Positions 1 to 13,065 of a stretch of 64,000 bases of DNA are shown in pieces. Every line of letters starts with the position of its first letter. Position 1 is the first letter of the stretch. This DNA comes from Gonapodya prolifera JEL478 (taxonomy: Eukaryota; Monoblepharomycota; Monoblepharidomycetes; Monoblepharidales; Gonapodyaceae). The stretch is taken from the NCBI GenBank assembly GCA_001574975.1, contig KQ965744.1:332311-396310 (forward strand). The letters are read 5' to 3'. Made by a program: the position numbers and the translations under genes. The notes under the pieces are model-generated. The model searched no databases and was not told the DNA's origin. It saw nothing but the letters and a program-made list of their open reading frames with translations.

Positions 1-2
1 AA

Positions 3-2309
3 GGCGCTCTCAAGCTTGTTTCCAAGACTTCATCTCCCTCTCCTGGGGTTAAAAGTCTTTCGGATCGTGATAAACGAGCAGCTGAAGAACGTGAGCGTAA
101 TCTAAAGGCTGCTGAGGAACGCGAGCGAATGCGAAGGGAACGCGAGGAACGAGAACGGAGGGATCGTGAAGAACGGGATCGCAGGGAGAAGGTGGAGCGA
201 GATCGGAAGGATCAAGACGAAAGGGAACGCCGCGAGAGGGACGAAAGAAATAGAAGGGAGCGTAGTCGTGAGGACAGGTCGGGGCCATCTACCACCGGAA
301 GAGCCCCAGTCCCCCGCTCAGGGGAATCGAACCCAAGGACAGCCCACGATCAAACTTCTAATAAGGCAAATGGACACGGATCACAGACATTACGAGATGC
401 CACGAAAGGCGTCCAAGCTGGACCCATCAATAACCCGCTGAAGAAGTTAAGGCTGGATGAAGCACGTAACGGACCCACAACAACGCCAGTATTGCCAACT
501 CAACGAATTGTGCACACCGACGACAAAGTTCCTACCACCACCCCAACAGTGCCTTCAGCACCAGCAACACAAACCGATATTCTACGCAAGCTGCTTCTAC
601 AAAAACAAGCCAATCTCTCACAAACTGAGCACGTGTCGGGAAAGCGGAAACGTGAGGACGACTCTCCCGCGCCCTCTGTTCGAAGCGCACATCCACCACC
701 TGGCGTTTCCACCGAGTACACCCCATCTACAGGGGGTCCCATTAGTATTGACGGTGGGGGATTCCGGAGATCCCCTCCACAGGTGAGCGATGGCTCGTGA
801 TGTTTGTTGTATACAATAGGTCAACCTGTGAGACACGAGAAGCCCGAAAGCACAACCACAGTGCCACTAGATGACCTCGCCAAGCTTCGAGAGCGTGCCT
901 TGGCTACTCAACGTCTTCACCAGCAACAGGCAATCACATCGCAAAGCCTTCAAGTGAACAGCACTCCGCCTGCGCCCTCAAATCGTTCCTCTACCTTGGC
1001 AACTTCGGATCATTCAGCAAACACAGTGCCACCAAGTGCTCTTAACTTTGCAGGACGTGAAGAAGAGCCTCAAGAGCAACCTTCCGAAACTCAAGCAAAG
1101 GCATCATTACCTGTGCCGTCGTCGCTAACCACCAACGCTGTTCCTTCATCAGTGACTGAAACGAACTCTGGTATAGTGGTGCCCTCCTTGTCTGTTCCTT
1201 CCTCAAGTAGCTCCGTCCAGTTGACGGGAAGCGGTGGCGATAGCACTGAAACAACCAAAACTGCAAGTGGAACCAAAGTCAGCTCAAGTGCCCGCTCCTC
1301 AAGGTTATGGGATGGAGAATTGGCATTCGATGGGTTGGTTACGACCGTGCAAGTGAATCTGTTGGCAACGAAAGGCCGAACACTCACGGATGCTGAGGAA
1401 GGATGGTAAGTGCCATAACTCCCTTTAACGCTTTGTCGACGATTTTGGAATTCTGTTATGTATGCCACTTAGTAACGTGTCGGTCTGGCCTCGGCAAATG
1501 AGGATATCGAATGACTCGAGCATCCCAATCTCCGAATTGCAGAAGATTGCGCAGGAACGACACCTTCCCCTCATTGAGATAGTTGAGGGTACAGTCACTG
1601 TCGGAGAGGAGCCCAATGACGTTTTCCGGAAGATGGTGAACATTATTGGCTTGAAAAAGGTGCGTGGTTCCGGCGAAGCACATTATTTTCGCACATGTTC
1701 CATTCCCCATTTCTCCAGACGGCAGCTATCCGGTTTTCACCAACCTCTGCAAGTGACACTGAAGGCCGGAGAGGACTCATTCTGCTCGTACAGCAAAATA
1801 GGCTCTTTGGAACGGTGTTCGTCACGCATCCACTCCCTACCCTTATCAGTTCAGTGGAGGGAGCCGCTATAGTTATACAGCGCCCAGAGTCTACATCTTC
1901 GGGTGTCTCGTCTGATGCACGTATTGTACCGGCTGGTAGCCTTCGAAGCATGACTGGAGAGGAGGTTACACCGCTACCGGCCCAGTCAGTCCCAGACAGC
2001 CGCCTTATAACTGTTGGGAATCAAGGGATGCAGGGGATGCCTATGACTGTTGGTGGTATGATTCCCGCTGCAGGAGGGTTTGGAGGACTTCAACCCTGGG
2101 CGGGGGCTTACAGTATGCCTCCGATGAATGGATTCGCAGGTGTTCCCGCAGGTTTCCCGGCGATGATGAACGGTTTTGCCGCTGTTCCTTATTCACCCAC
2201 TGGGTATCCAATGCAGCAACTATGGGCGCCTTTGAACGCGGGCACTATGGCAGGCGTTCAAGTTCAACGACCATATTTTGTCCATGGCATGTATCAAAAT
2301 CCACAATAG
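3..2309 (+). CDS. Spen/SPOC-like RNA-binding regulator, 5' end outside window
   Basis: The frame is open from the left edge, so the start lies upstream. The visible part begins with a long Arg/Glu-rich charged helix (about 60-290), then a Ser/Pro/Thr-rich disordered region. A compact domain starts near 1300 with LWDGELAFDG and runs to about 1860 through exons reading VSVWPRQMRISND and LILLVQQNRLFGTV. The order and hydrophobic pattern resemble the SPOC domain of Spen proteins, which binds phosphorylated partners such as RNA polymerase II tails and co-repressors. The tail is rich in Met, Gly, Pro and Phe and ends HGMYQNPQ. Introns are inferred near 753-822, 1408-1470 and 1660-1720. The family call is an inference from pattern; RRM domains would be expected upstream and cannot be seen. 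Confidence 0.55.
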
Positions 2310-2418
2310 TAACCAGTATATAATAGCATGCACACTCTTAAAAATTTGCTTCCTCATACGTGTTTCCATCGATGACTTCGGCTGGCCGGACTTCGAAAAA
2401 CAAAATAGTCACTGAGAA

Positions 2419-3949
2419 ATGACGACCCCAGGAGCGCCTACCGCCTATCCATTTCCGCCAGGACGCCAACCTGCAACACCAAAGACAGCTCCTGAGCCAT
2501 CGGGTCCCTCGGAGCCCCCGTCGTTTCAGTCGAAGTTTCTATCCCCCATCAACTCCCTCTATGAGACTTTCCAGACCAAACGAAAGGCCTTGGATCTACC
2601 ATCGCCAGGAATTTATGAGAATCTTCACGGAGAAGTCCGAAGTACGTGTCCTCGCGGTGTGCTGACCCATATCTTGTGCTGACGTTGGTATGATTCACTT
2701 CTCTATTTCTGCGTACAGACGTCTTTCCGAGTGTGATGATGTTTGACGGCGCGAAATTTGAGATCGGATCGGTTATGTCTCAGAACCCGGCGTTCCAAGT
2801 GTCCCATCAACTCCGATGGGGTTCGGCAGGCTACCCAAATACTTATACATTCAACTCGATATTTGCTAACGAACGGGTGCGCACAGTGACATACGAGCTT
2901 TCACTTCATTCATGCTCTGACGGGGTGTTTTCGTTGTTCCAAAGTCTTTACTCCGGGGACAGATTGACTCCGATGGTGTCCTTCAGGCGATTGGGCACTA
3001 TTTCTGGATCAAATCACCCATGATGGCACCATCAGAACCCGGGAGCCCCGAACAGCAGCAACAACCCCAGCCGAAGGTACAATCGACGAGTAAGGCCACG
3101 GCGCAGATTGTACCCCCAGATTCACAGGGAAACTCGATGTTGAACTTGGAGCACGACTATGTCGGCTCGGACTTCGCCGCGAGCTTGAAACTCATCAACC
3201 CGAACCCGATTGACGCGGCACCTCAGTATGCGGGTGGAATGGGACGAAGGTTGTCTGGAAAGAATCCTCAACCCTTGTGGGGATCCTCCTTCACCGGTGT
3301 CTTCGTTCTTCAATACCTGCAATCAGTTTCTAAGAATCTCGCACTAGGCGGGGAATACGTGCTCCAGCGCATACAACCTGAGATGGAGGACTCAGTATTT
3401 ACAATTGTCGCGAAGTATCAGGGCAAGCCGTCAGTCGTGCGGCAACCACCTCCACCTCCCCCAGGGATGCCCCCTTTAATGCCACTGGATCCTGTGTACA
3501 CTTGGACTACCACATTCCAACCCTCCTCGGGTGTCATGCACACCTCTTATCACCACAAACTTAACCAACGACTAGAATTGGCAGCAGAGCTTCAGGCTCT
3601 TTTTGGCGGTGGAAGGAGAGAAGGCATCGCAACTATTGGATTCAAGGCGGAAACAATGTTCGCACAAATCAAAGGGTCCATTGACACACAGGGCAAGGTT
3701 CAAGCGGTGTTGGAAGAACGACTTGCCCCTCAACTTGCATTCACAGTTAGTTCTTCATTGTGATGTCCATTTTGCACAGCTTACTCTACTGCTTGTTGCT
3801 TTCTTGCGACAGATAACAGGTGAGATGGATTACACGAAGCCGCAGGGAGGAGCGGGCCGCATTGGTGTTGGGTGCGTGTGCACGTCGTATGGTTCCGCTC
3901 TGAACTTCGTTGAGCCGTTCTATCTGTTAGGTTCCAACTCGAAGCCTAA
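2419..3949 (+). CDS. TOM40: Mitochondrial outer-membrane import channel Tom40
   Basis: Tom40 is the beta-barrel pore of the TOM complex, through which nearly all nuclear-encoded proteins enter mitochondria. The N-terminus is Pro-rich and cytosolic, followed by NSLYETFQTKRKALDLPSPG, the usual lead-in to the barrel. Barrel strands follow (GAKFEIGSVMSQ, QIDSDGVLQ, LEHDYVGSDFAASLKLINPN, GIATIGFKAE). A Pro-rich loop interrupts near 3440-3480. The last exon is tiny: with an intron at about 3871-3930 the protein ends GRIGVGFQLEA, which closely matches the conserved Tom40 C-terminus and fixes the stop at 3947-3949. Other introns lie near 2642-2718, 2880-2943 and 3750-3812. The gene is followed 58 bases later by the next plus-strand start. 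Confidence 0.93.
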
Positions 3950-4007
3950 TGATTTTGATGATTGCTGTGGCCACGAAAGCAAATATTACCATAGATTTCA
4001 TCAATTG

Positions 4008-7000
4008 ATGGAGAATGCCACCGGGGAGAGTGAGAAGATAATATGTACACAGGCAGGAGCTGTGGCCATAAAAACGATTTCATTGATGGAGAATGCGTTG
4101 CGATTCATCGCTGTCGAGCAACGATTGAGCATCATTGACAACATTTACCTCACCGAAAAGCCTTATGGCCATTTCGATGTGCTGTTCCCCACTCTTTACT
4201 CCGTGTTTCCTTCATTGCAACCATATGATAAGGGCTATCAACTTCAACGGATATGGGATGGTGTGATTGCCCCCTTCTACAGCTCAGAATTGGGTGTTAT
4301 AACAGTTGGAGAGGGGAATAAGTTGGTGAAGTGGCTGTCACAGTTTTCACTAGCTTATCCAGAGGATTTTGGTATTCCCCTTCTGAAGACGCTCGGAGGG
4401 CGAAATTCTGAAACAGAGTGCTTTTTGGCCAATGATGTGGATGGTCGCAGTCTCGCCAAGAACATCGAAGGATGGGTTGGTTTAGCCCAGAATATCAGCG
4501 AGGTGGCCATTGAACGATTTTCGGGATCCGATCGAACAATAGTGGAGGATGTGGAACGGGGAATGAAGTTGCTAGAAGAAGAATTGAGCGCGGCGATTGA
4601 ATGGATGCTCTTATCCGGTGATATAGTTCGTGCTCACAAGATTATACGAGCTCTTTTTGGACCGGAGCGGATCCGATATACTTCGGAAGGCATCGAATTG
4701 AAACATCTCCGTTCTCAGTGTGGTCAGGTGAGGCTTGATGCCTACTTTCTGGATGGCATCACCTTCAATCACTTTTGATCTAGAGAGTCTGGCACAGTAT
4801 AGTGCATTCAACGCGAGAAAATCTTGATGAATCTATCAAAGCTCTCGTCATATATGTAGATTTCTTTACTGGGGCTGATCTACTTCCAGAATCGAGTGAC
4901 AACGATGTTGCTTCCCCGTATCAAAGAAAATCAAAGCGGAACAGAACCCGATCTGTTAAAGACGGAAGCAATACCGTAAAGTTCAAACCGGAACCTCTAG
5001 TACCTATACACAAGGAAAAGTACTTCTGGGAATTGGTTCAAGAGGGGCTCTTGTCGGAATCCTCCACGACTTGCAAAGGAGCGCAGTTTCTTCTCAAACG
5101 CATCATCGACTTGTGCAGTGTCCTTGATCTCCCTGACAACCCTGAAACACCATGGAGCCCATATTTTCACTGGAGTGAAGGTACTATTCAGACATGGGGA
5201 GATTGGATGCTTGCCTATGAAGTAATGAATGAATCTGGATCTGTTAACTTGATTGAAGTAAGCGCTTTTCGGGGTTCTTGCTCTGCGTCTGCTCCAAAAG
5301 TGTTTATGAACCCTGATTTCAGCCTGTACTACCTCTTATTGAAAAGCTCGCTCTCCAGAGTGGTTTGAATGTATCTCAGCGTTTTCATCCGTCATGGTGG
5401 ACCATTCTTGCGCGCAAGGGCTTCACCTCTACGTCGTGGAGTGTCAGGCGAAAGGTTGCTGATGTCATCTTCACCCTTCCCTCCAACGCACTCGCAGGCC
5501 TTGCGAATTGCCAGGATACCTTCGTTTTGGGTGGATTTCTGGCATTTATTGATCATACGAGGCACTATTACTCAAAGGAAATGGGCACTTTCGAATCGGA
5601 CTTCGGGAAGGCTTTGTCTTTGTTTGTGCAGCGCTTAGTCTCCGCGCTCAGACCAATGGGTGGAGAATTCTTGGAGAGGAGTCTTGTCGGCAAACTATCG
5701 ACGATCTCGGTTCCAGCATGTGCACTTTTCATGCTTGATGCACTTTCCAAATGTCCATATTTATCCTCTTGGGGAGATGCAGAGCTACAAGCCCTAAACA
5801 TGATGCTAAAGACACGCCCTTTTGAGAAACTCCATCGAATTGTTGCGCGTGATCTCGTAATCGATATCGTGTGCAGACTAGATCTCGCTACCCTTCCATC
5901 CGCATCGGTTGCGACCACTTTTGGGGCGCTTGCTTCTGTCACACCATTGGATCGGAATGAACGATCGCGCCTTGGATTCTGGCTTCGGAGGGATCCACAG
6001 GGTGCTGGTGCACATTTATGCCACTTCGTACGTTCGTCTTTGACAGCGTTCTGCGCTGTATCTGCTCCTGCGTCCTTGCAATATCTCAGAGCAGAAGCAC
6101 TGTCTTTAATAACCGTTTTCATGGTCGCGGTCGAGAGCGGGTTGCTGGTCGATCACTTATCGGACCTCTTCGAAGGGCTCGCCGCAGTTAATAATCCTTT
6201 TCGTCGAAATCAACTTCGCTCTTTGGTCTTGCTGGAGGCTCTTCTCGGTGCTCTGGAATATGCGGACCACTCACAGCACGACGTCTTCGATGGTGTATGG
6301 AAAGCGTTGTCCGAAGTGGGACCGGAACTTCTTCGATTCCTTGAGAGATATCTCTTCGATACACGCGAGGACAATTGTAAGATTGATGTAGCGGAAGTCA
6401 ATAGAACAGGTTCACCATTACCCTTCAACCTAGACCTCGAAATTGGGGAGCTCGCTCTCAAACCTCTTTCATTTTACCTCACGTCACCTGGGGTATCAGT
6501 GAATGCTCATGATAGCACTCGGCATTTGTTTGCGACTGCATTCGCAAGACTTCGTGATTCCGCGTGCACGTTCGTAATTTGAATTCCGTTTGACAAAGCT
6601 GACCAAATCCCCTGTCTTCACAAACAGGTTGACTGAAGGATGTATTGTCTTCAAAGCACTTAACATTCTTTCGGGCGCTGCAAAACTTTACAAAATCACA
6701 AATTTATGGGACACCATTCTGATTTGGCAATTAGTAGACATCAAGTTTCCCACTCGTACTTCTTTGCCATTAGGTTATACATGGGGGGAAGTTCTCACGA
6801 CACTACACCAACAAAAGTGGATGTTCATTGGTGACGTTCTTCAGGTTTATGCTCTGGTGAGCTCAAGTATGTTGATGCCTTGGCTCTTGATCCTGCTATA
6901 AGTAAAGAGGCGCTTTCTGTAGGTTCATCCGAAGGAGTACGGGAGCCTGGATGGGCGTGCACTTTTCTTGAGATTTTATGATGAACTGGATCAGACAGAC

Positions 7001-9467
7001 CCAACCGCTGCCAAAGAAGTGCTTGCCGCTTGCGGTTTTGTCCTGCTTACCTTCGCCAACAGTGAATGGATCGACCTTATTGAATCGTTCTGTGATAGAG
7101 GATTCACACTTTTGAAGGTTGGTTAATAGAATGTCAGTCTCGTGGCTCACCATGACTGTGAAACAAAACTAGGACGCATCTTCTTTGTCCGGAGTGCAAT
7201 TTCGGATCGTTGCTGATGCTTTTATCACTTCAATATTTCAAGAACGGTTGATTGGGATTGTGGACCTGGTGCCATGTATCAAGCAAACGATAAGGAAAAT
7301 ACTGCAGTTTGGTGAAAACCATTTGGGTATCGTCACCATACTCGGACACGTATTCCTGCGTCTGTTCGAAGATCACGGCCATCATGCACTTTTACAACCG
7401 TTTGCTTCCGAACTCGCAGCTCTGGCTGTTTGGGGACCTTATCGGAACCATAGCCAAGACACAATCGATGCTGCCCTTATTCGGCTTACATCCCGTGGGA
7501 AAGTAAAAGCCGATGGAGGACAACCTGCCGACACCTGGAACCCCATGGATCGAGACTACACCTGCAGAGTATTTCTGAACTCCCTCTTTCTGATGCTACA
7601 AATGCAACCCAGTACCAGCAGTGATAGCGCAATCGAGAGTTTTATTGCCCAACTGCAAAATATCTGCGGAACTGGATCAGAGTTGGAGAGCAAATACCTT
7701 GGGTCGACGGATCAGCGCCGTCGCTCAAGAGCATGGTCGTCTCTGTTTATGTTTATGCCGTGGATACTGCAATGGAGTAATCTGGCGGATTTTGTTGATT
7801 GGTTATTCGTTCGCCTAAAATCAGAGATTCTTCCGGCCACACGTCACTTCGTTGAATGGTCTCTTGCCCTTGTTCTTGTTCGCTGTCCCGAATTCCGACC
7901 GTTACTTTGGAGGTACCCTTTGAAACACACATCATCGCTATGGCATGAGCTTACGTTTGATGTTGTCTTTGTTCTCAGACACCTCAAAAATTTCCGTGGT
8001 AAAGCACACATTACAATTTCCCTCTGCACCGTGTCTCTATTTGTGACAAGGAAGCGGTACCAAGAACATCAGTTCTTGACCGATCTCTGTGACTCGTTAA
8101 CTCCATGGCTGACTTGCAATCATTTTACTGTGCGTGCTTATGCCCAGTGGGTACTCTACACAGCTTGGCAGCTTGCGGATAGGGATGTCGTTAAGTGAGG
8201 ACTCCTGGCATGCTTTCATACACTTCATCGTGCTTACAAAGTTTTACTTGCAGGTCAACTGGACTTACCGCAATTGCACCTCTGGTCAACTTCCTCGTCG
8301 AGAACCCTGAGTGCCAGCGACATCGAGAGCAATTTTATCTGGAATACGCCTTGAGCGCGTTCGATGTTGAAGAAGATCTTACGATTGGTAATGCCTAACA
8401 ATTGTAATTTTCCTACGTCGTTCCCTTTTTCATCGCTTGAAACATCCAGATTATATTTTCTCGGGCCATGGACAGCTTCAAGGCTACACGACCGACGAAA
8501 TCATCAGCTCGGTACGTTTTCTCAGTCCTCTTGGCTTCATTACAATCAACACTCCCTTACCAGCACGCCTTTGGGAGAGTCTTATTGACTGCGCCTATTG
8601 CGATACCCCTCCTGAATGAGACTCGAAAAACTATTTACGATCTCTGGCAAAAGAAAGCTTTACAACTACCAGTTCAGGTGGATGACCCTACTTCGTCGAA
8701 CGTTGTTCAGCGAAAAGGGGACGTGTGGTCGAATCATGAGGTCGATTTCTCCATTCCATTCGAAAAATCACAAAAGGTGGAACAATGAACAAGATCCTTT
8801 TTGAGAGAGACCCGAAGAAGTCATCATGATGTGATCCTGTTCCAGGTACCACGATTACCACTCATCCTCGCCGCGAGTCTCCTCGAGAAACCCGAAAACC
8901 TCGGTGGCCTCTCCCGAACGTGTGAAATATTTGGTGTCGAGACTCTTGTCCTGCATTCGATGAAGGTTACAACTGAGGCAGCGTTCCAAAGTCTCGCTGT
9001 GACCTCTCACCTTCATTTACCTTTACTCGAGGTTTGTGTTGGAAGGTGGTGTATGGTGTATGGAAACTCGCTCTAATTTGTCTCATGTTCCACAGGTACT
9101 AAGGCGTAATCTACCAGAGTTTTTGACTGCCAAGCGGCGGGAGGGGTACACCATTGTTGGCGTTGAACAAGCCGAGAGCAGCGTCGCACTGAACCACGCT
9201 TCCATACCTGAGCGCATTATTTTGGTATTGGGAAACGAAAAGGGAGGAATTCCACCCAACATTTTAACATTATGTGATATGTTGATAGAGGTTTGTCGCT
9301 TCTTTCTCTGAAGTGCTTGTGAACCTCGTTTACGAAGCAGAAGTCTTGCAGATCCCACAGTCCGGCGAAACGCGATCATTGAATGTGCATGTTTCTGGAA
9401 GTCTCGTGATGTGGGAGTATATCCGCCAACGACTGGACACTGGAAATGTTAGGGAGATAGCGTAGGC
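4008..9467 (+). CDS. TRM3: tRNA (guanosine-18-2'-O)-methyltransferase, TRM3/TARBP1 family
   Basis: This large multi-exon gene ends in a SpoU-type SAM-dependent methyltransferase domain (about 8840-9467). Diagnostic pieces are [14 protein letters not shown], the motif-2 stretch [14 protein letters not shown] and the motif-3 stretch [17 protein letters not shown], which together build the trefoil-knot cofactor site. The preceding 1,300 or so residues are helical and HEAT-like, as in yeast Trm3 and human TARBP1, which 2'-O-methylate G18 in the tRNA D-loop. The chosen Met starts [10 protein letters not shown]; the junction near 4727/4788 reads through as [12 protein letters not shown]. At least eight short introns are needed. 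Its stop lies 24 bases from the stop of the convergent tectonic gene, so the two 3' UTRs must overlap. Confidence 0.9.
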
Positions 9468-9491
9468 AATTTATTCATGCGCATCATAAAA

Positions 9492-12160
9492 TCATAGAAG
9501 AGTAAAAGGATAGAACACGTCACGGGGCAACGGAGGCAGTAGGCGTGGTGCTGGTGGAACATATGCGCGCGCTCCTTCCTTACCAACCCTAACAAACGTG
9601 ACTGACGCCCTCGTCAGAAATTGCTGCTTATGCACGCTGGCTCCCACGCCTTGGCAGTCTGCCGGTGACTCGCAGCGGTACTGCAACGACCCAAGTACAT
9701 AGCGGGCACGTGATCCAACAATGGTAGGTTGCGGGTTGAGTCGGGACCCAAGGTCTGTCCAGAGGAACTCGAGAGAAAAGGAAACCAAGACGTCAGAACA
9801 GAGGCCGGGGATGGTGGACGGCTGCAGCGGCAACACAATGGTCACTCAAAGTTCCCCGGGAACCCAATGCCCTCCTCCACGTACCGCGGCACTCCGCCCC
9901 GCCGCTGGGGCCGCTCCTAATATGGGAACCCATCCCGCCGGGTCCTGCCAGCTTGAGTTCCCCCACGATCCAACTCTGTCCGGCATTGTAGCTGGGTCGG
10001 CGTACCCCGTGACAGCTTGCCACACAGCAGCGCGAATGGAAGGACATGAAGACGTAAGGTCGGTGTACGAGAGGTCAAACGTACAGCTGTAATGTCGGGT
10101 GACCGGTCACGCTTTGCGTGAGAATGCGCATCAAACAGACCAACACTCACCCGGCCGACACGTCCTCACCGAAGCCTACGACAACTCTCCTGGCCCTGTC
10201 TTCGGGCGACCCACTCGTGCACCTCAGAATCCCCGCAGTTCTGTCGAACACCATTGCCGGCATGGTGATTCCTGACGTCGGATCAGAATCGAACAGTACC
10301 GAGGATACCCCCACGGCACTTGATGTTGACGTGGCAAACAGCACAGGTCGGCCAAAAATGTAACCTGGGTGGCCTGAGAGGGGAAGGGGCGTGTTGGCAC
10401 CCTGTCGAGACGGTGCGATTGACATGATCATTTTAATGATAAAAACGAAGCGACTCGCGCGTACCTCACCCCACGACGCAGAAAACTTCTGGCCCACGGC
10501 GATATATGGGGACCCAGAAACAGGCGCCGAAATGTTCGTGTATCCGAACTCAACCGAGACAGACACTACCGACGGGGTACCAGACGCGAGAGACCACAAA
10601 AACGTATATGCAACCTGTGCAGGTAGGACGACATGATGGGCGAGTGAGACGTTGCCGCAAGCTGAAATACCTATCCGTGACGTACCTTTGCCACCACGTT
10701 GTTGCACACTGCTCCCACCATGGACGGAACACGAGGTGCCGATGAGGGCTGGACAGCGATGGTTGTGGGGGTGGAGGAGACGGTCTGGGTAGATCGTCCA
10801 GTGACGGCACGGGTATCATTGGCTGATCTCAGATCCCCGACATGGACACAGTCACTCACCTGCACGACGCTTTTAAGGTAGTACGCGGCGTCCAGCTCGG
10901 TTCCGGCTCCGCATGCCGCGGTGAGGTTTACCACGCGGTAGCACGAGGAGGACGTGGACACCAGGAAGCCTACCAGCGAGCAATCGAGGGCGGTGCCAAA
11001 GCAGCACCATAGTTAGTGCGATTTGAGCTAGGAGACGCGCTGTATGAGCGGTACAAACCTAACCCGACTGTGTCTGCGCACTCCCCGCCGGCGATGGGTG
11101 CCGGAAGCGGGAAAGGGCCCGTGAGGGGCACGCCCGGCGCCGCGTAGAGGACTTGGACGGGGATGCCGTACTGGGAAAATGAAATTAGGTCGCGGCGGCA
11201 CATATGTGTGGGAATACCATCGGCGACGTCTCACCTTGTAGGGATCCGTTGTGGACACCGCGGCGCCATCGCCGGGGTCTGGGACGCCGGGGAAGTAGGA
11301 GTAGGGGAAGGCGGAGAAGAGGGATTCGAAGGTGGCGTCCGAGGTGATGGGGGGTGCGAGACCGGCGGGGGGCTGATAGAAGAAGCCCACTGTGGGGTCT
11401 GTGGGGATTGAGGGTGCACATCAACATTGTCGATCTTCCTTCCTTGGTGAAAAAACATCCACGGAATTCACAGTAGACCACGATGGTCGGGGTCCGTGTA
11501 GTTGAGGTGGCATGGTACCTCTCCGCTGTCCGTTACGATGAAAACAAATGAGTACACAAGACTCACTATTGTCGATGGCTACGCATAGCGCCCCATCCGC
11601 GGCCCTTGCTACTCCCGCCTCCAGTCCCATTCTATTAGCGTTGACGATCGCAAGGAAGTTTGAGCACAGTGGAACAGTCGCCGACGGGTTGGACGATGCG
11701 GAGATAATTGCTGATTGGCAGTCCCCCCGAAACACTGCAGCCTGAAGGGATGAAGTGCAGTCCGGATCGCAGCAACATTGTGGATCACAAAAGTTTGAAG
11801 TAAGATCGCAGGGACACGGGGAGTAGTCTGGCATGGAGTGAGTTTGAGTGAGAAGGCGGACATAACAACGAACACACCTCGGTTGTAGTTGGTGGGCTGA
11901 GGGGAGGATGAGACCTGCGACCAGTTGATGGGGAGGTATGACTGCCCTTTGATTGCCATGAAAGTGTGGGCAGGAAGTTTAATGAAACGCCAAAGATTCG
12001 ACATTCCCAAAGGAATGGCCATTGTCTCTCGATGCCCGCTCAGTAGCTCACCAGATACGATAGTTGATGACAATGTCAGGAACGCGAGCAGCGTAGGGAA
12101 GAAAAATGCCCATCTACGGTCCAAATGGAACGTTCTCGTGCGGCGGCGGTGAAGGGACAT
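9492..12160 (-). CDS. Tectonic-family ciliary transition-zone protein
   Basis: Tectonics are secreted or membrane-tethered proteins of the MKS/B9 module that gates the base of cilia and flagella. The start MSLHRRR is followed by a hydrophobic signal segment (FFFPTLLAFLTLSS). The next exon holds the family hallmark, a cysteine cluster CPCDLTSNFCDPQCCCDPDC (about 11720-11815). Later exons match the tectonic domain: FPYSYFPGVPDPGD, PVQVLYAAPGVPLTGPFPLP, GFLVSTSSSCYRVVN, GHPGYIFGRPVLF, WGNSSWQDPAGWVPIL and near the end LWTDLGSRLNPQPTIVG. Introns are short; one near 9800-9862 joins GRSAA to PSTIPGLCSD. Length and domain order look complete with no obvious lesion. Which paralogue (1, 2 or 3) cannot be told. 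Confidence 0.87.
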
Positions 12161-12343
12161 TGACGAGCGGTGGTTTGAGTGAGGCGTGGGAGAGGCTGAG
12201 ACACGATGCGGAAGACCCCGCCCTCGTCGTCGTTTCATATGTGGACACATGGACTGAGTCTCTCAGTGGCAGAGTGATGAATGAGGATGTGACTGCGGCC
12301 CATGAAACTCGTGAGTCCACAGCTCCCATTCCGATTCCGTTCG
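12161..12343. promoter_or_regulatory. Shared divergent promoter region of tectonic and VFA1
   Basis: Only about 180 bases separate the inferred start codons of the minus-strand tectonic gene and the plus-strand VFA1 gene. Both core promoters and both 5' leaders must fit here or overlap the first exons. No TATA element is obvious. The assignment rests on the two gene models only. Confidence 0.45.
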
Positions 12344-13065
12344 ATGGCTGGGAAAATTCCACCTGTCTCCATATCAACAGAATACGAGCGGAGGTGCGCG
12401 TTGCTGGGACTCCCTTAGCTTGCGTTAGTGTCTCTCTAGCTGCACCGGTTCAAACCAATTCCTCTAGGACGGCTACCGCTGAACGAGGATGCTTTGTGTG
12501 CGTTGTCTCGAGTAGCTTTTTCTCGTTTGCCCTGTCGTGATCACTTCAAGCTTCCTTGGACAGTTGTGGGAAGATTACAACCACTGTGCTCCATGGAACT
12601 GACAACATGGTGAGTCTGGCCCGACCGAGCTTCTCCACCCATTCGAACACATGGCATATTTGTTCAACCCTACTCCAACATCCATTTCGCTTCCTTTCAG
12701 GACTGGTTCTATGTTTGCCCCGGTCACTTGGAGGATCGGTGAGCCCCACATCCAACTACCCCGACGAGAAACCACAAATCGTGACAAACTCCACATGCTC
12801 CCTTGCACCATTCAGAAACTTTTGCAAATGGCTGAACCCACCACCTCCCGAACCTCCCAAACAAGCCGCGCCTCCCCCGAAACCCCCCGCTCCCAAGGCC
12901 TCTCCTCCTTCCGACGGCAAAGACTCCACTGCAGCCGCGCCCGCACCTCAACCTGCCCCAACACCAACACCTGCTCAGGGACCGCGACGGTATGCCCTTC
13001 ATAGAGACTTTCAGTACTTGCGGATGCAACACAAGAAGGAAATGGCGGCGAAGAAGGCCAGGTGA
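12344..13065 (+). CDS. VFA1: VPS4-associated protein 1 (zinc-binding ESCRT regulator)
   Basis: Vfa1 binds the AAA ATPase Vps4 and stimulates ESCRT-III disassembly at endosomes. The zinc site is split over exons: ERGCFVCGKITTTVLHGTDN (exons 2-3), then DWFYVCPGHLEDR (exon 4), giving C-x2-C and C-x2-H ligands as in the family. The first exon is inferred to begin MAGKIPPVSIST and to splice at a GTGCGC donor near 12395 to the acceptor near 12450. The rest is Pro-rich (NPPPPEPPKQ) and ends in a basic stretch HKKEMAAKKAR. The stop at 13063-13065 overlaps a good GTGAGG donor, so a further small C-terminal exon is possible. The zinc domain is firm; the first exon and the true end are less sure. Confidence 0.78.
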
